Notes: generated from the sequence alone by a model not told the origin. A DNA stretch of 64,000 nucleotides from G963675935 sp963719005 (GCA_963719005.1 CAVRAR010000002.1:248001-312000), one strand, 5' to 3'. Numbered from the stretch's first letter, positions 35,229-44,893 are shown. Made by a program: numbers and translations.

Positions 35229-36917
35229 TCACCGCAGCTTGCCGGTCAGGCGTTGGTACTTCGCGCGGCGGTGGGCGAAACGCTCGGGATTCTCGGCCAT
35301 CACCGTCGCCTCGTACTGGGCGAAATTGCCCTCGAACCAGCGGGTCTTGCCGTCCCCGTCCATCACCAACAGATGCGTGCAGATCCGATCGAGAAAGAAC
35401 CGGTCGTGGCTAATCACCATCGCGCAACCGGAGAAACTGATCATTGCTTGCTCCAGCACCCGCATCGTCGCCACGTCGAGGTCGTTGGTGGGCTCGTCCA
35501 ATAGCAGCAGGTTGCCGCCGCGGCGGAGCATTTTGGCCAGGTGAATCCGGTTCCGCTCGCCGCCGGAGCACTCCCCCACCTTCTTCTGCTGCTGCGAACC
35601 GCGGAAATTGAACCTCGCCACGTACGCCCGGGCGTTGACCGACATGTCGCCCAGTTCGATCCGATCGGCGCCATTGGTGATTTCGTCGAACACCGTGCGC
35701 GAGTCGTTCAGCGCGTCGCGATGCTGATCGACGTAGGAAAGCACCACGCTCGGACCGATGTCGATCGCGCCGGCGTCGAGCTGCTCCTGGCCGACGATCA
35801 TCCGCAGCAGCGTCGTCTTGCCGGTGCCGTTCGGACCGATCACGCCGACGACCGCCCCGCGCGGCAGGTTGAACGAACAATCCTCGAGCAGCCGAAGTCG
35901 CTCGCCGCCCGAGCCGAACCCCTTGCGAACGCCCTTGAACTGCAACACCTTCTCACCCAGCCGCGGGCCCGGCGCGATCTGGATGATCGTCTCGCTCGTC
36001 GGGTCGATCCGTTCGCCGGCCAACTGCTCGTAGGCCTTCACACGGGCTTCGTTCTTCTGCAGCCGCCCGTGGTGCGACTTCTGGATCCATTCCAACTCGC
36101 GTTGCAACGTCTTCTGCCGCTGTGTCTCGCGTTTTTCGATGATTCGCAACAAGTCGGCCTTTTGGGCCAGCCAGGAGGAGTAATTGCCCTCGAACGGCAA
36201 GCCGCGGCCGCCTTCCAGCTCCAAAATCCACTTGGTAATGTTGTCGAGAAAGTAGCGATCGTGGGTCACGATAATGACCGTGCCGGGATACTCGCGCAGG
36301 GTTTGTTCGAGCCACTGGATCGTTTCGGCGTCGAGATGGTTCGTCGGTTCGTCCAGCAGCAGCAGGTCGGGTTTCTCCAGCAGAACCATCCCCAACGCGA
36401 CCCGCCGCCGCTCGCCGCCGGAAAGCTGGCCGACCGGGGCGTCATCGGGCGGAAGCACCAGGGCGTCGCAGGCGACGTCCATCATCCGGTCCAACTCCCA
36501 GCCGCCGCAGGCGTCGATCTGCTCTTGCAGCCGGCTCATCTCGTCCATCAGCTTGTCGAGGTCGTCGTCCGGCTTCGGATCGGCCATCCGCCCGGTGATC
36601 TGGTTGAAACGGTCGATCAAGTCTTGGATCGGCCTCATGGCCGAGAGCAGGTTTTCGCGGACGGTCTTGTCCAGATCGAGTTGCGGCTCTTGGGCGACGT
36701 ATCGCACTCGCATGTTTTTGGCCAGATTGGCCGTGCCGTCGAAGTCTTTATCGATGCCGGCCATGATTTTCAGCAGCGTGGACTTGCCGGCCCCGTTTTC
36801 CCCCACCACGCCGATCTTGGCCCCGTAAAAGAACGACAGACTAATATCGCGGAGCACGACCTTCTCGCCGAAGGACTTGCAGACGTCGCGCATTTCGAAT
36901 ATGAATTGAGGGGGCAT
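35229..36917 (-). CDS. ettA: ABC-F translational throttle EttA
   Basis: 562 residues with two ATP-binding cassettes. First: Walker A GENGAGKST, signature LSGGERRRVALG, Walker B LLLLDEPTNHLD. Second: GPNGTGKTTLL, CSGGERNRIHLAKML, LLLLDEPTNDLD. The first-domain opening FIFEMRDVCKSFGEKVVLRD, the length, and the family Arm region (LLSAMRPIQDLIDRFNQI) fit EttA. It binds the ribosomal E site and gates the first peptide bond according to ATP/ADP. I chose the ATG at 36917; a longer frame to 37022 has no family match. Confidence 0.92.
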   Translation of the reverse strand: MPPQFIFEMRDVCKSFGEKVVLRDISLSFFYGAKIGVVGENGAGKSTLLKIMAGIDKDFDGTANLAKNMRVRYVAQEPQLDLDKTVRENLLSAMRPIQDLIDRFNQITGRMADPKPDDDLDKLMDEMSRLQEQIDACGGWELDRMMDVACDALVLPPDDAPVGQLSGGERRRVALGMVLLEKPDLLLLDEPTNHLDAETIQWLEQTLREYPGTVIIVTHDRYFLDNITKWILELEGGRGLPFEGNYSSWLAQKADLLRIIEKRETQRQKTLQRELEWIQKSHHGRLQKNEARVKAYEQLAGERIDPTSETIIQIAPGPRLGEKVLQFKGVRKGFGSGGERLRLLEDCSFNLPRGAVVGVIGPNGTGKTTLLRMIVGQEQLDAGAIDIGPSVVLSYVDQHRDALNDSRTVFDEITNGADRIELGDMSVNARAYVARFNFRGSQQQKKVGECSGGERNRIHLAKMLRRGGNLLLLDEPTNDLDVATMRVLEQAMISFSGCAMVISHDRFFLDRICTHLLVMDGDGKTRWFEGNFAQYEATVMAENPERFAHRRAKYQRLTGKLR

Positions 36918-37059
36918 GGGAAACGGTTTGGGTCTTCTGGATGAACGGGTAGTTGAGAACGCGCATGACGCCGTGGCTTCCTGCGACACTGATGCCAGCG
37001 GGGACTGGAAATGTCGCTGCATGCGCGAAATCAGCGACTCGTTTTCAATCCTGACAAGC

Positions 37060-37734
37060 TCAGCCGAATACCCTTCGGCGTACGGCCGACCGTAGCATTT
37101 TTAGGCTATGGACAATCGCATTTCCGTATTGCCGAATTGGTGTATGGCGTGGTGCGGGAGTCGGTGGCGCCGGCCACCAACCGGGTTTGAGGCCGTTGAA
37201 TTTCACCTCCAGCTCCGGGCGATAAATGCAGTTTTGCGACTGTGCAAGCCATTCGGCCATCATGCCGTCGGCAATGGGTGAATTGGCGAATCGCATGGTC
37301 TTCAACACCCGCCCCCGCACAATGCATTGCAGCACTCCAACCGAGTTCGTCTTGATCGTCGCCGGTTCGGCTCGAAAAGTAGTGTCGGTTTTGTACTGCA
37401 TGGAGACAAACAGGACGTCCCACTCGGATCCGTCCACTTGCCGCACCTTATCGAAGAAGCCGGGGTGGTAGACGTCGTCGTCGAAGAAGAAGGCATATAA
37501 GTCGCCGTCCGCAATCGGTTGACTGGCGATCCATTGGTTGAGTTTCCAATAGGCCGGGTCTTGGTCTTGCGGCACTTCTCCGAAGAATGCGGGTTCGATC
37601 CACGGCTCTCGAAACAATCTCAGCAGTTGCGGATCGTGTACGATTGGATGCCAGACGATCCGTTGCGCCGCGAGCATCGGCAGCAACTGCGGAAGATGTT
37701 GTGGTCGGGAGAAGGGAGTCAGCAGGTGAACCAT
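37060..37734 (-). CDS. Glycosyltransferase-like protein
   Basis: 224 residues beginning MVHLLTPFSRPQHLPQLLPM, a GT-A type opening, with a DxD-like metal motif in LYAFFFDDDVYHPGFFDKVR. After it come VLFVSMQYK and a variable C-terminus. This fits small glycosyltransferases of family 2-like folds acting in cell-surface glycan synthesis. Start at ATG 37734; upstream codons in the same frame are not convincing. Confidence 0.65.
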   Translation of the reverse strand: MVHLLTPFSRPQHLPQLLPMLAAQRIVWHPIVHDPQLLRLFREPWIEPAFFGEVPQDQDPAYWKLNQWIASQPIADGDLYAFFFDDDVYHPGFFDKVRQVDGSEWDVLFVSMQYKTDTTFRAEPATIKTNSVGVLQCIVRGRVLKTMRFANSPIADGMMAEWLAQSQNCIYRPELEVKFNGLKPGWWPAPPTPAPRHTPIRQYGNAIVHSLKMLRSAVRRRVFG

Positions 37735-38166
37735 ACGGCCCTCCCGAGTTAGACGAGTCCGGATTCCGCGGTCGCCGCGTGATGGCCTCGGGTGTGACAC
37801 CACACCATACGTCGCGCCATCCACATCCACTCAAATGACCAATACCACCCGCAAGTATGGCGAGATACTGTCACAGGCAGCTTGCTATCCCGATTTTTTC
37901 GGATAATCGACACTGTTGCCGTCAACTCTGCTGTTGATTCTGTGAGTATTAACCGCATACTTATCGACGTGCAATTACAATGAGGGGTACAGATGAAGCC
38001 CGTTGGTGATTGGATGAGCGTTAACACCGTCGTTTAGCCATGGCGTTTGCGCCGGCGGATCACGCCGCGTTCCAACGCACCGGTCACGAGTGACCGGACT
38101 AGACATGGCGTTGGCTATTGCCGATTATGGCCAGCTTTCCCGGTTTGCCGAAATGGCGACGTCTGC
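37735..38166. other. Intergenic region with a short palindrome
   Basis: About 430 bp with no convincing gene. A short palindrome CCGGTCACGAGTGACCGG lies near 38080. AT content rises around 37860-37990 (TTATCGACGTGCAATTACAA). Could contain the promoter of the glycosyltransferase gene. Confidence 0.45.
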
Positions 38167-38733
38167 CTACCTCTCGCGCAATTGGTTGAGCACGGTCTCC
38201 CATTCCTGCGTCACGGCGAGTTGCGCTGCCCAACGATCGATGTAAGTCTTGTCGATCTCGTCGCCGCTCACCTGGAACATCGCGGCGATGTCGCGGAGGT
38301 GCTTTTCTGACTGGCCTACTTGATAGTACAGGAGCTTTGCGAGGATGATGTCCTCCGGGGCTGCAACAAAGGTCTCCCGGTCGGCAAGGATCGGTTGACG
38401 ACAGCGGCGTGACAGTTGACTACGGCCCCAGGCGTCGTCTCGCGCGATCATGAAGTCGATCTTGTTGCCCGAAGACGGATGAATCACGTTGAACTGCCCG
38501 TGTACTTGCACGGCTTCCCGCGCGGCAGCGGGGCTCGCGTAAAATTCCGGCGCGGGAAAGGCCCTGCACAAGCGGTCCACCGCATCCGCTCGCAAGGTCA
38601 CGACGATGTCGATGTCGTTAGTCAACCGCGGCTCTCCATACGTCGAACTGGCGAACGAACCGACGACCATGTACGTCAAGCTTTGCGACTCGAGAACGTC
38701 AATGACGTAACGGAGCAATTCAGCCTGATTCAC
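38167..38733 (-). CDS. Nucleotidyltransferase (MNT/AbiEii-like)
   Basis: 188 residues from a GTG. VVGSFASSTYGEPRLTNDID is the Gly-Ser and DxD core of the nucleotidyltransferase fold, with a third acidic site in NKIDFMIARDD. Such proteins act as AMPylating antitoxins or toxins, or in antibiotic modification. The start overlaps a 76-residue gene upstream by 14 bp. These two genes follow gyrB directly. Confidence 0.8.
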   Translation of the reverse strand: MNQAELLRYVIDVLESQSLTYMVVGSFASSTYGEPRLTNDIDIVVTLRADAVDRLCRAFPAPEFYASPAAAREAVQVHGQFNVIHPSSGNKIDFMIARDDAWGRSQLSRRCRQPILADRETFVAAPEDIILAKLLYYQVGQSEKHLRDIAAMFQVSGDEIDKTYIDRWAAQLAVTQEWETVLNQLRER

Positions 38734-38950
38734 GGTTGCGTCTCCGGGCGATCTCCCTGGCGACGCGATCGGCGTCCCAGTCGGGGTGCCGCCAATGCAG
38801 ATTGGCTTCAAGCATCAATCGCATCGTCCGCTCGGCGTCGAACACCATCGCCACGCGCTCGGCGGGCGTCTTGCGACGCAGGACTTCGACCATCGCGTCG
38901 TCGAGGAGTTCGACGCAAGGGCGTCGCTTCGGGACAGATGAACTAGACAT
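38720..38950 (-). CDS. Small hypothetical protein between gyrB and a nucleotidyltransferase
   Basis: 76 residues, charged and helical: LLDDAMVEVLRRKTPAERVA, then MRLMLEANLHWRHPDWDADR and an Arg-rich end. Not recognised with certainty, although the layout (short helical protein followed by a nucleotidyltransferase) is known for toxin-antitoxin-like pairs. It overlaps the gyrB stop by 8 bp, so it is translationally linked to gyrB. Confidence 0.62.
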   Translation of the reverse strand: MSSSSVPKRRPCVELLDDAMVEVLRRKTPAERVAMVFDAERTMRLMLEANLHWRHPDWDADRVAREIARRRNRESG

Positions 38951-41429
38951 CCAAGTTTCTCGCTTCCATCGCGTGTTTTTCGATGAACTCGCGGCGGGGC
39001 TCGACTTTGTCGCCCATGAGGATGCGGAAGATGTCGTCGGCGGCGCCGGCGTCTTCCATCGTGACTTGAACCAGCGTGCGATTGGCGGGGTCGAGCGTGG
39101 TCTCGCGCAGTTCCTCGGCGTTCATCTCGCCGAGGCCCTTGAAGCGGGTCACTTGCAAGCCCTTCTCGCCGGCGGCGCGAACGGCCGCCAACAGGCCGCG
39201 GAGATCCTCCAGACCGGTCACCGACTCGCCGCGGCGCAGACGGTAGCGAGGCTCCTCAACTCCAGTCCGCTCCTGCGGGATCAGGCTGTCGATCTCGAAG
39301 CCCATGCCGCGCAGGGCCGCCAGTTGATTGTTGATCGAACGGACCTCGTGCAACTCGACGATGTGCAACTTTGCTCGCAGTTCGGCCTCACTCTCATTAT
39401 TATCGTCTTCGGCAAGATCCAACTCCTCGCCGACCTCCTGTTCCTGGGCGGCCACGAAGGCGTCGAGCTGCTCGCGCGTGGTGAACCAATGCTCCTGCTG
39501 GCCGAGGAAGACGTGATACATCGGCAGGCGCCCCGTGACCGGATCGCGGCGGACGGCATGGGCGCGGAGGCTGATTCCGCGCCGTTCGAGCGCCAGCAGC
39601 GAATCCTCGAGCGCCGCCAGCTTGCGGCAGAGGTTGTCCATCTCCTTGCCGGCGATGGTCCGTCCGTCGCCGGGCTCGAAGACCGCGTCGGTCAGGCCGG
39701 CGTCGAGCAATTGGGCCTTCATCTCCTCTTCGGTCTGGACGTAGTACGTCTCCTTCTTGTGCCGCACGCGGAACAGCGGCGGCTGGGCGGCGTAGACGTA
39801 GCCGCCTTTCACCAGGTCGTACATCTGCCGGTAGAAGAACGTCAGCAGCAGCGTGCGGATGTGCGAGCCGTCGACGTCGGCGTCGGTCATGATGACGATT
39901 TTGCTGTAGCGGCGTTTCGTCAGGTCCATCTCCTCGCCGATGCCCGCGCCGATGGCGGAGATCATGCTGCGGACCTCTTCGTTGGCCAACACTTTGTCGT
40001 CGCGCGACTTGTAGGCGTTGATGATCTTGCCGCGCAGGGGGAGGATAGCTTGATATTCGCGGATACGCCCGCCCTCGGCGCTTCCGCCGGCGGAATCGCC
40101 CTCGACCAGGTACAGTTCGCACATATCGACCTCGCGGCTGGTGCAGTCGCGGAGTTTGCCGGGCAGTCCGCCGCCGCTTAGGGCGCCTTTGCGCTCGCGG
40201 ACGAGTTGCCGGGCCTTGCGGGCGCTCTCGCGGGCCTCGGCCGCCAGCAGGCCCTTTTGCACGATGATTTTGGCTGTCTTCGGGTTTTCTTCGAGGAACT
40301 TCGCCAAATAATCGCCGACGGCGGAGTTGACGATTCCCTCGATTTCGCCGTTGCCCAGCTTGGTTTTCGTCTGCCCCTCGAACTGCGGCTCGGGCACGCG
40401 CAAGGAGATGACGGCCGTCAGGCCCTCGCGGCAGTCGTCGCCGCTGGGCGTGAGGTCTTTGTAGAGGTTCATCTTCTTGCCGTAGGCATTGATGGTGCGG
40501 GTGATGGCCGCGCGGAAGCCCGAGACGTGCGTGCCCCCTTCGGTCGTGCAGATGTTGTTGACGTACGAGTGAACGTTCTCGGTGAACTCGCCGGAGTATT
40601 GCAGTGCCACTTCCAGGCCGACGCCTTCGTATTCGCCGGCGATGTAGATGATGTCTTCGTGTGCCGGCTCGCTGGCCCGGTTCAAGAACTCGACGAACGC
40701 CAGGATGCCGCGTTCATAATGAAAAGTTTCGCTGTCGCCGGTGCGCTGGTCGCGGAAGACGATCTTCACGCCGCGGTTCAAGAAGGCCAACTCCTGAAGC
40801 CGCTTATAGAGTGTGTTGTACTGGAAATTGGTGTTGGGGAAGATCAGCGGGTCGGCCTTGAAGGTGGTCTTCGTGCCGCGGCGGTCGGTGCGACCGATAC
40901 GGCGGACGTCGGCCAGCGGCACGCCGCGCTCGTATTCCTGCTGGTAGACGTGTCCCTGGCGGCGGACTTCCACCTCGCACCACTCCGAGAGGAAATTGAC
41001 CACGGTGACGCCGACGCCGTGCAGCCCGCCGGAAGTCTGATAAGCCCCTTTTTGGAACTTCCCGCCGAACTTCAGCACGGTCATCACGCCCTGGAGGGTC
41101 GAAAAGCCCAGATCGGGATGCTCTTCGACCGGGATGCCGCGGCCGTTGTCTTCGACCGTGACCGAGCCGTCGTTGTTGATGATCACGGAGATTTCGCTGG
41201 CGAAACCGGCCATCGTCTCGTCGATCGAGTTATCGACGACCTCGTAGACCAGATGGTGCAAGCCGCGGGCGGTCGTGTCGGCGATGTACATGCTCGGCCG
41301 CTCGCGCACGTGCTCCAAGTCGCTGAGGTGCTGCAAGTCCTTGGCGGTGTAGTTGTCGCCCTCGGATCGTTCGAGACGATAGGTGGTCAGGTCGGGGGAC
41401 GGTTCTTTGCTATTCGGATCGGTTGCCAT
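38943..41429 (-). CDS. gyrB: DNA gyrase subunit B
   Basis: 828 residues. The GHKL ATPase is clear (YEVVDNSIDETMAGF, EDNGRGIPVEEH, TSGGLHGVGVTVVNFLSEW), then the transducer (CTTEGGTHVSGF) and the TOPRIM part (ELYLVEGDSAGGSAEGGRI, KIVIMTDADVDGSHIRTLLL) and the C-terminal tail (RFKGLGEMNAEEL). It supplies ATP-driven supercoiling with GyrA. An extra ~170-residue segment between TOPRIM and the tail is shared with many Gram-negative GyrB proteins. Start ATG 41429 is the family position; a longer frame to 41579 overlaps the ATPase gene's 3' end. It lies in the dnaA cluster. Confidence 0.97.
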   Translation of the reverse strand: MATDPNSKEPSPDLTTYRLERSEGDNYTAKDLQHLSDLEHVRERPSMYIADTTARGLHHLVYEVVDNSIDETMAGFASEISVIINNDGSVTVEDNGRGIPVEEHPDLGFSTLQGVMTVLKFGGKFQKGAYQTSGGLHGVGVTVVNFLSEWCEVEVRRQGHVYQQEYERGVPLADVRRIGRTDRRGTKTTFKADPLIFPNTNFQYNTLYKRLQELAFLNRGVKIVFRDQRTGDSETFHYERGILAFVEFLNRASEPAHEDIIYIAGEYEGVGLEVALQYSGEFTENVHSYVNNICTTEGGTHVSGFRAAITRTINAYGKKMNLYKDLTPSGDDCREGLTAVISLRVPEPQFEGQTKTKLGNGEIEGIVNSAVGDYLAKFLEENPKTAKIIVQKGLLAAEARESARKARQLVRERKGALSGGGLPGKLRDCTSREVDMCELYLVEGDSAGGSAEGGRIREYQAILPLRGKIINAYKSRDDKVLANEEVRSMISAIGAGIGEEMDLTKRRYSKIVIMTDADVDGSHIRTLLLTFFYRQMYDLVKGGYVYAAQPPLFRVRHKKETYYVQTEEEMKAQLLDAGLTDAVFEPGDGRTIAGKEMDNLCRKLAALEDSLLALERRGISLRAHAVRRDPVTGRLPMYHVFLGQQEHWFTTREQLDAFVAAQEQEVGEELDLAEDDNNESEAELRAKLHIVELHEVRSINNQLAALRGMGFEIDSLIPQERTGVEEPRYRLRRGESVTGLEDLRGLLAAVRAAGEKGLQVTRFKGLGEMNAEELRETTLDPANRTLVQVTMEDAGAADDIFRILMGDKVEPRREFIEKHAMEARNLDV

Positions 41430-41463
41430 GCGTGTCCTACTAATTGTTTTTTGTGTCCGCGTC

Positions 41464-43134
41464 TTAGCGTCGCCGCGACTTCGATTCTGCGACGCCCAAT
41501 GCGCGTGCGTATGCCGGGTTGACGACGACACCGGTATCCTCCGTGATCTGACTGCTGGAGACAGCTTGCCCAAGCTCATCAGCCCAGGACGCTGTATCTT
41601 GCGCCGTTAGTTTCAACCCAACCAGTCCAACCTTGTAGAAAATGTGGAACAGAGTGTACTTGAAACTCCTAGCCGGCACCACCGGCTCGACCACGCCCTT
41701 TGCCCATTCACAAATTTGGTCGCTGCCTGCCGGATCGTTCGCCACGATCTCAAGGCATAACTCCTCCAGGTCGTGGTCCGTTACGGCCGACAGTTTGAAC
41801 GATGACGGGCGCCGGTTGAGCACGCGTGCGAACTCCATGATTGACGGGTAATCTGCACTCCACTCGTCTGCGAGCGCACGGACCCGCGACCGCGAATATT
41901 CTCCCTCCGCAATAGCCAGCTGAGCAAGGTTTATGCGCGGCTGGTCCACGCCCGCGAGAATACAGTAATTGAATAGCGCGATTACGTCGCGGGGTCTCCT
42001 CGCCAGCCCGTAGATGTAGTCTCCCAAATCCAAACTGTTCACCGTAGATGGCAATAGGTCGCGATAGGAGACGGGGGTCTTCTTGTACCTGTGTGCAACC
42101 AGGTAGCGAACCCGTTTGTCCAGCACCTCTAAGATGGAAGTCCTAGTCCATGAAAGCGGAAGATATAGTGACTGGTACTTTTCCTCTTGAAAACCCGAAT
42201 TTCGCGTCAGCCGAAACACACGGTCGATAAGGTCGCGCCGGACAGCGAGGATTATCTTGGCATTCTTGACCTTTATCAGGTCTCTGGCCGTAAGAATAAG
42301 CGCCATAATCAGCCGATAGCGAAGACGATCTTCCACCCAGTTCTCGTCGAGGCCGTCCACAAGAACATAGTACTGTTTTTGACGATCTCCGAGTACCTTG
42401 TCTAGCAGCGGAATGACCTCATGAAGATCGCGAACCTGAGCTTTGGCAACAATATCCTGCCCGCGCGAAACCAACTCAGCGCGTTCCTCGGCGCTTAGCT
42501 TGTCAACGAGTTTGGCGCCCGCCGAGAGGCCCGCATACTTGCCCCCAATCGTCGCTTTCAATTCGTCGCCCAACTGTGACTCGATCTTCTGCGTTACCTC
42601 CTTGACTCTGCATTCCGTTTCTTCCCAAAAACTCTGGCCCCACTCTTCGAGGTACTTAATCGCTCGGTTCATTTCGCGCTGTTTCTGGCGTGACGTGCTT
42701 GACACGAGTTCGCGAAGCCAATCCAAGAAACTGGGCGATTCCGGGGGACCGTGTTCTTGAAAGTGCCGACAGAGGATTTCTACCGTGAAGACGTGCCGCC
42801 ACAGGAGGCCGAAGAACGGATCGAGGTTGACACCGATAGCCGCAAACGTATTCAGGATCGTGGAGTTAACAATATACTCGAGAGCGAGGCTCTGGGGCCG
42901 GACCTCGATTATCCGTTCCGGATGCCTCTGGCCGAGCCGGCGGAGTAGCGCGGTCTTGCCCGTCCCGGTGCGACCGATAACGATGAGCCTATTGTCCGAC
43001 AGATCTTCAAGAAGCGACAGATCGCCGTTATCAACGAAGCACGAGTTTAGGTATTCGCCGTCCTCCTCGGCACCCGCCGCGCCGATACGGTCTGTTCGCC
43101 GAAATTTGAACGTGCTCGCGGCAGACTTTCTCAT
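41464..43134 (-). CDS. P-loop ATPase (Sll1717-like) inserted in the origin cluster
   Basis: 556 residues. Walker A GRTGTGKTALLRRLG lies near residues 54-68 and Walker B is YYVLVDGLDENWVED. The beginning, GAAGAEEDGEYLNSCFVDNG, followed by LIVIGRTGTGKTALL, is like the Sll1717 family of P-loop ATPases; the later SKSRRR tail is basic. The biochemical role is unknown, though such STAND-like ATPases are often linked to stress or defence. It sits 20 bp after dciA and 34 bp before gyrB on the same strand, so it has entered a replication operon. Confidence 0.75.
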   Translation of the reverse strand: MRKSAASTFKFRRTDRIGAAGAEEDGEYLNSCFVDNGDLSLLEDLSDNRLIVIGRTGTGKTALLRRLGQRHPERIIEVRPQSLALEYIVNSTILNTFAAIGVNLDPFFGLLWRHVFTVEILCRHFQEHGPPESPSFLDWLRELVSSTSRQKQREMNRAIKYLEEWGQSFWEETECRVKEVTQKIESQLGDELKATIGGKYAGLSAGAKLVDKLSAEERAELVSRGQDIVAKAQVRDLHEVIPLLDKVLGDRQKQYYVLVDGLDENWVEDRLRYRLIMALILTARDLIKVKNAKIILAVRRDLIDRVFRLTRNSGFQEEKYQSLYLPLSWTRTSILEVLDKRVRYLVAHRYKKTPVSYRDLLPSTVNSLDLGDYIYGLARRPRDVIALFNYCILAGVDQPRINLAQLAIAEGEYSRSRVRALADEWSADYPSIMEFARVLNRRPSSFKLSAVTDHDLEELCLEIVANDPAGSDQICEWAKGVVEPVVPARSFKYTLFHIFYKVGLVGLKLTAQDTASWADELGQAVSSSQITEDTGVVVNPAYARALGVAESKSRRR

Positions 43135-43154
43135 GACGGCACTCGCGGTCTATA

Positions 43155-43457
43155 CTATTCGATATTCCCCACGCGGAAGCGAAGATTCGTGATTCCTTCG
43201 TCCGGCAGGAGCCTCGCCAGGGCCTCCAATAGGTCTCGCTTCTGAAAGCCGAGCTCCTGCATGAGGGTCGAGTTCGCTACCACGACTTCCAGCGTGCCGC
43301 GGCGTACCTGGCCGGCACGGGTGTACTTTGCCGCCAGCGGGCCGGCTGCCTCGCTCCATGCCACATCATACGCCGCGGCACTTCGAATCCGCGCGTAACC
43401 GCGCCGGGACATCAGCTCGGATAGGACGTTGCCGATCGTTTGCGGGCCACGGGCCAT
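43155..43457 (-). CDS. dciA: DUF721 (DciA-like) replicative helicase loader
   Basis: 100 residues: GPQTIGNVLSELMSRRGYAR, WSEAAGPLAAKYTRAGQVRR, GTLEVVVANSTLMQELGFQK. These are DUF721/DciA blocks; DciA loads the DnaB helicase in bacteria without DnaC. It lies between dnaN and gyrB where DUF721 genes often stand. The first ATG of the domain is 43457; a long frame above it overlaps dnaN and is a shadow. Confidence 0.85.
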   Translation of the reverse strand: MARGPQTIGNVLSELMSRRGYARIRSAAAYDVAWSEAAGPLAAKYTRAGQVRRGTLEVVVANSTLMQELGFQKRDLLEALARLLPDEGITNLRFRVGNIE

Positions 43458-43507
43458 GATCTGGATTCCTGCGTTATTTGCGAAGCCACAAGCGGCTCGT
43501 TCGAGCA

Positions 43508-44623
43508 TCACGCATCTCGCGCCAACGGCATGATGACGTACGCATAGCCGTCTTCCGTCGTGCACAGCGCGGCGCTTTCGGCGTTCCGCAATTCTATCGT
43601 GAACGTCTGCTCGGGCGCCAACACCTTGAGAAAATCGCTCAGATAGCGGGGGTCGAGTGTGATGCCCAACTCGTCGCCGTCGTAGGCGATCGGCAACTCG
43701 ACGTGCGACTCGCCCAACTCGGCGCCATGGGCCGAAAGGACGATCTTGCCGCCGCCGAATACGAAATCGACGCCGCGCCGCTCCTCGCTCGTGACGATCA
43801 TCGCTTGGCGAACCGCGGCGTAGAACGGGCCGGTGGTCAGATCGATTTTGAGCATTCCCTCGCGCCGCGGAAATACGTCGCGCCACTTCGGATAGCGCCC
43901 TTCGACCAGCCGAGAATAGACCGTCGCCCGGCCGCTGCGGACGAGAATATCGTTTTCGCGGGCGGCAAGTTGGATGTTCTCCTCGTTGTCGGCCAACGCC
44001 CGCTCCAACAGTTGCATCGCTTTGGTGGGGACAATCGTCATGGTGTCGCCGGAGACGTGCCCGCCGACCGATTTCGCCGGGCCTTCCTGGCGGGCCAGCC
44101 GGCGACCGTCGGTGGCCACGGCCGTAAATCCCTCGGGCGCCAGTTCCAGCAGAACTCCGCCGAGGGCGTAGCGGCTGCTCTCGTTGTCGGTGGCATAAAT
44201 CGTGCGCCGAACCACCTCGCGGAACATGCGGGCCGGCATTTCGTGGTACTTCTTCTCTTCGAAGGCCAGCACCGCCGGATATTCATCCGGGTTCTCCGAG
44301 GGGAGCTGGAACTCGCTACGCTCGCCGCGGATGAGCACCTTACGGCCGTCACTCTCCAGATCGAGCTTTTCATCCGAGCTCTCCGTCAGGATCTTGCCGA
44401 AGCGGTCGCGTGGCAGCACGACGCTGCCGGGCGAGGCCACGGAAACGCCCGGCACATCGACGCGAATCCCTACTTCCAGATCGGTGCCCATCAGGATCGC
44501 TCCCTCTTTCGTCACGTCCAGTTTGACGTTTTGCAGGATCGGTTTGGGGCTCCGCGCCGGCGCCACGCTGGCGGCCATCTGGAAGGCGTGCAACAGCTTG
44601 TCGCGTTCACAAGTTGCTTTCAT
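43508..44623 (-). CDS. dnaN: DNA polymerase III beta sliding clamp
   Basis: 371 residues, the usual length. MKATCERDKLLHAFQMAASV opens the first clamp domain; VVLPRDRFGKILTES, YALGGVLLELAPEGFTAVAT, DGRRLA and the C-terminal DGYAYVIMPLA are all family blocks. It forms the ring that holds polymerase on DNA. It lies about 270 bp after dnaA on the same strand. Confidence 0.97.
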   Translation of the reverse strand: MKATCERDKLLHAFQMAASVAPARSPKPILQNVKLDVTKEGAILMGTDLEVGIRVDVPGVSVASPGSVVLPRDRFGKILTESSDEKLDLESDGRKVLIRGERSEFQLPSENPDEYPAVLAFEEKKYHEMPARMFREVVRRTIYATDNESSRYALGGVLLELAPEGFTAVATDGRRLARQEGPAKSVGGHVSGDTMTIVPTKAMQLLERALADNEENIQLAARENDILVRSGRATVYSRLVEGRYPKWRDVFPRREGMLKIDLTTGPFYAAVRQAMIVTSEERRGVDFVFGGGKIVLSAHGAELGESHVELPIAYDGDELGITLDPRYLSDFLKVLAPEQTFTIELRNAESAALCTTEDGYAYVIMPLARDA

Positions 44624-44893
44624 GGGTCGTTCTTCCCTTTTCTTTTAGTATTTCTCTTAGTAACAGTGTTTATATGGCCGGGCTGAATGTTGACGGCGGC
44701 GATAGCAGGCGGCATAACCTTTCTTAGCACCTAGACTTATGGTGAATTGTGTCCTGCAAAAAGGTGTGGAAAAGCCGTTGGAGGATTGTTCGTCGAGTGT
44801 TGCCTGGCTCTTGGTAAACATACAGTCGCGTTGCGGTTTGAACTTCGATGTTCATAGTTCGCTGCTGACGGCCCGTCAATCGACATTCGATAA
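44624..44893. other. Candidate replication origin between dnaA and dnaN
   Basis: 270 bp without a gene between dnaA and dnaN, a common oriC site. TGTGGAAAA at 44765-44773 (complement TTTTCCACA) and TTTTCCACA at 44899-44907 (just inside the dnaA 3' end) match the DnaA-box consensus TTWTNCACA in opposite orientations. The area around 44640-44680 is AT-rich. I saw only these two boxes, so the assignment is moderate. Confidence 0.5.

Noticed and set aside
34672..35232. A minus-strand gene in the region before ettA
   Set aside because: Three frames are partly open, but the translations show no recognisable domain and no start signal.
36918..37022. N-terminal extension of ettA
   Set aside because: The added 35 residues are low in family similarity; EttA proteins start close to FIFEMRDVCKSFG.
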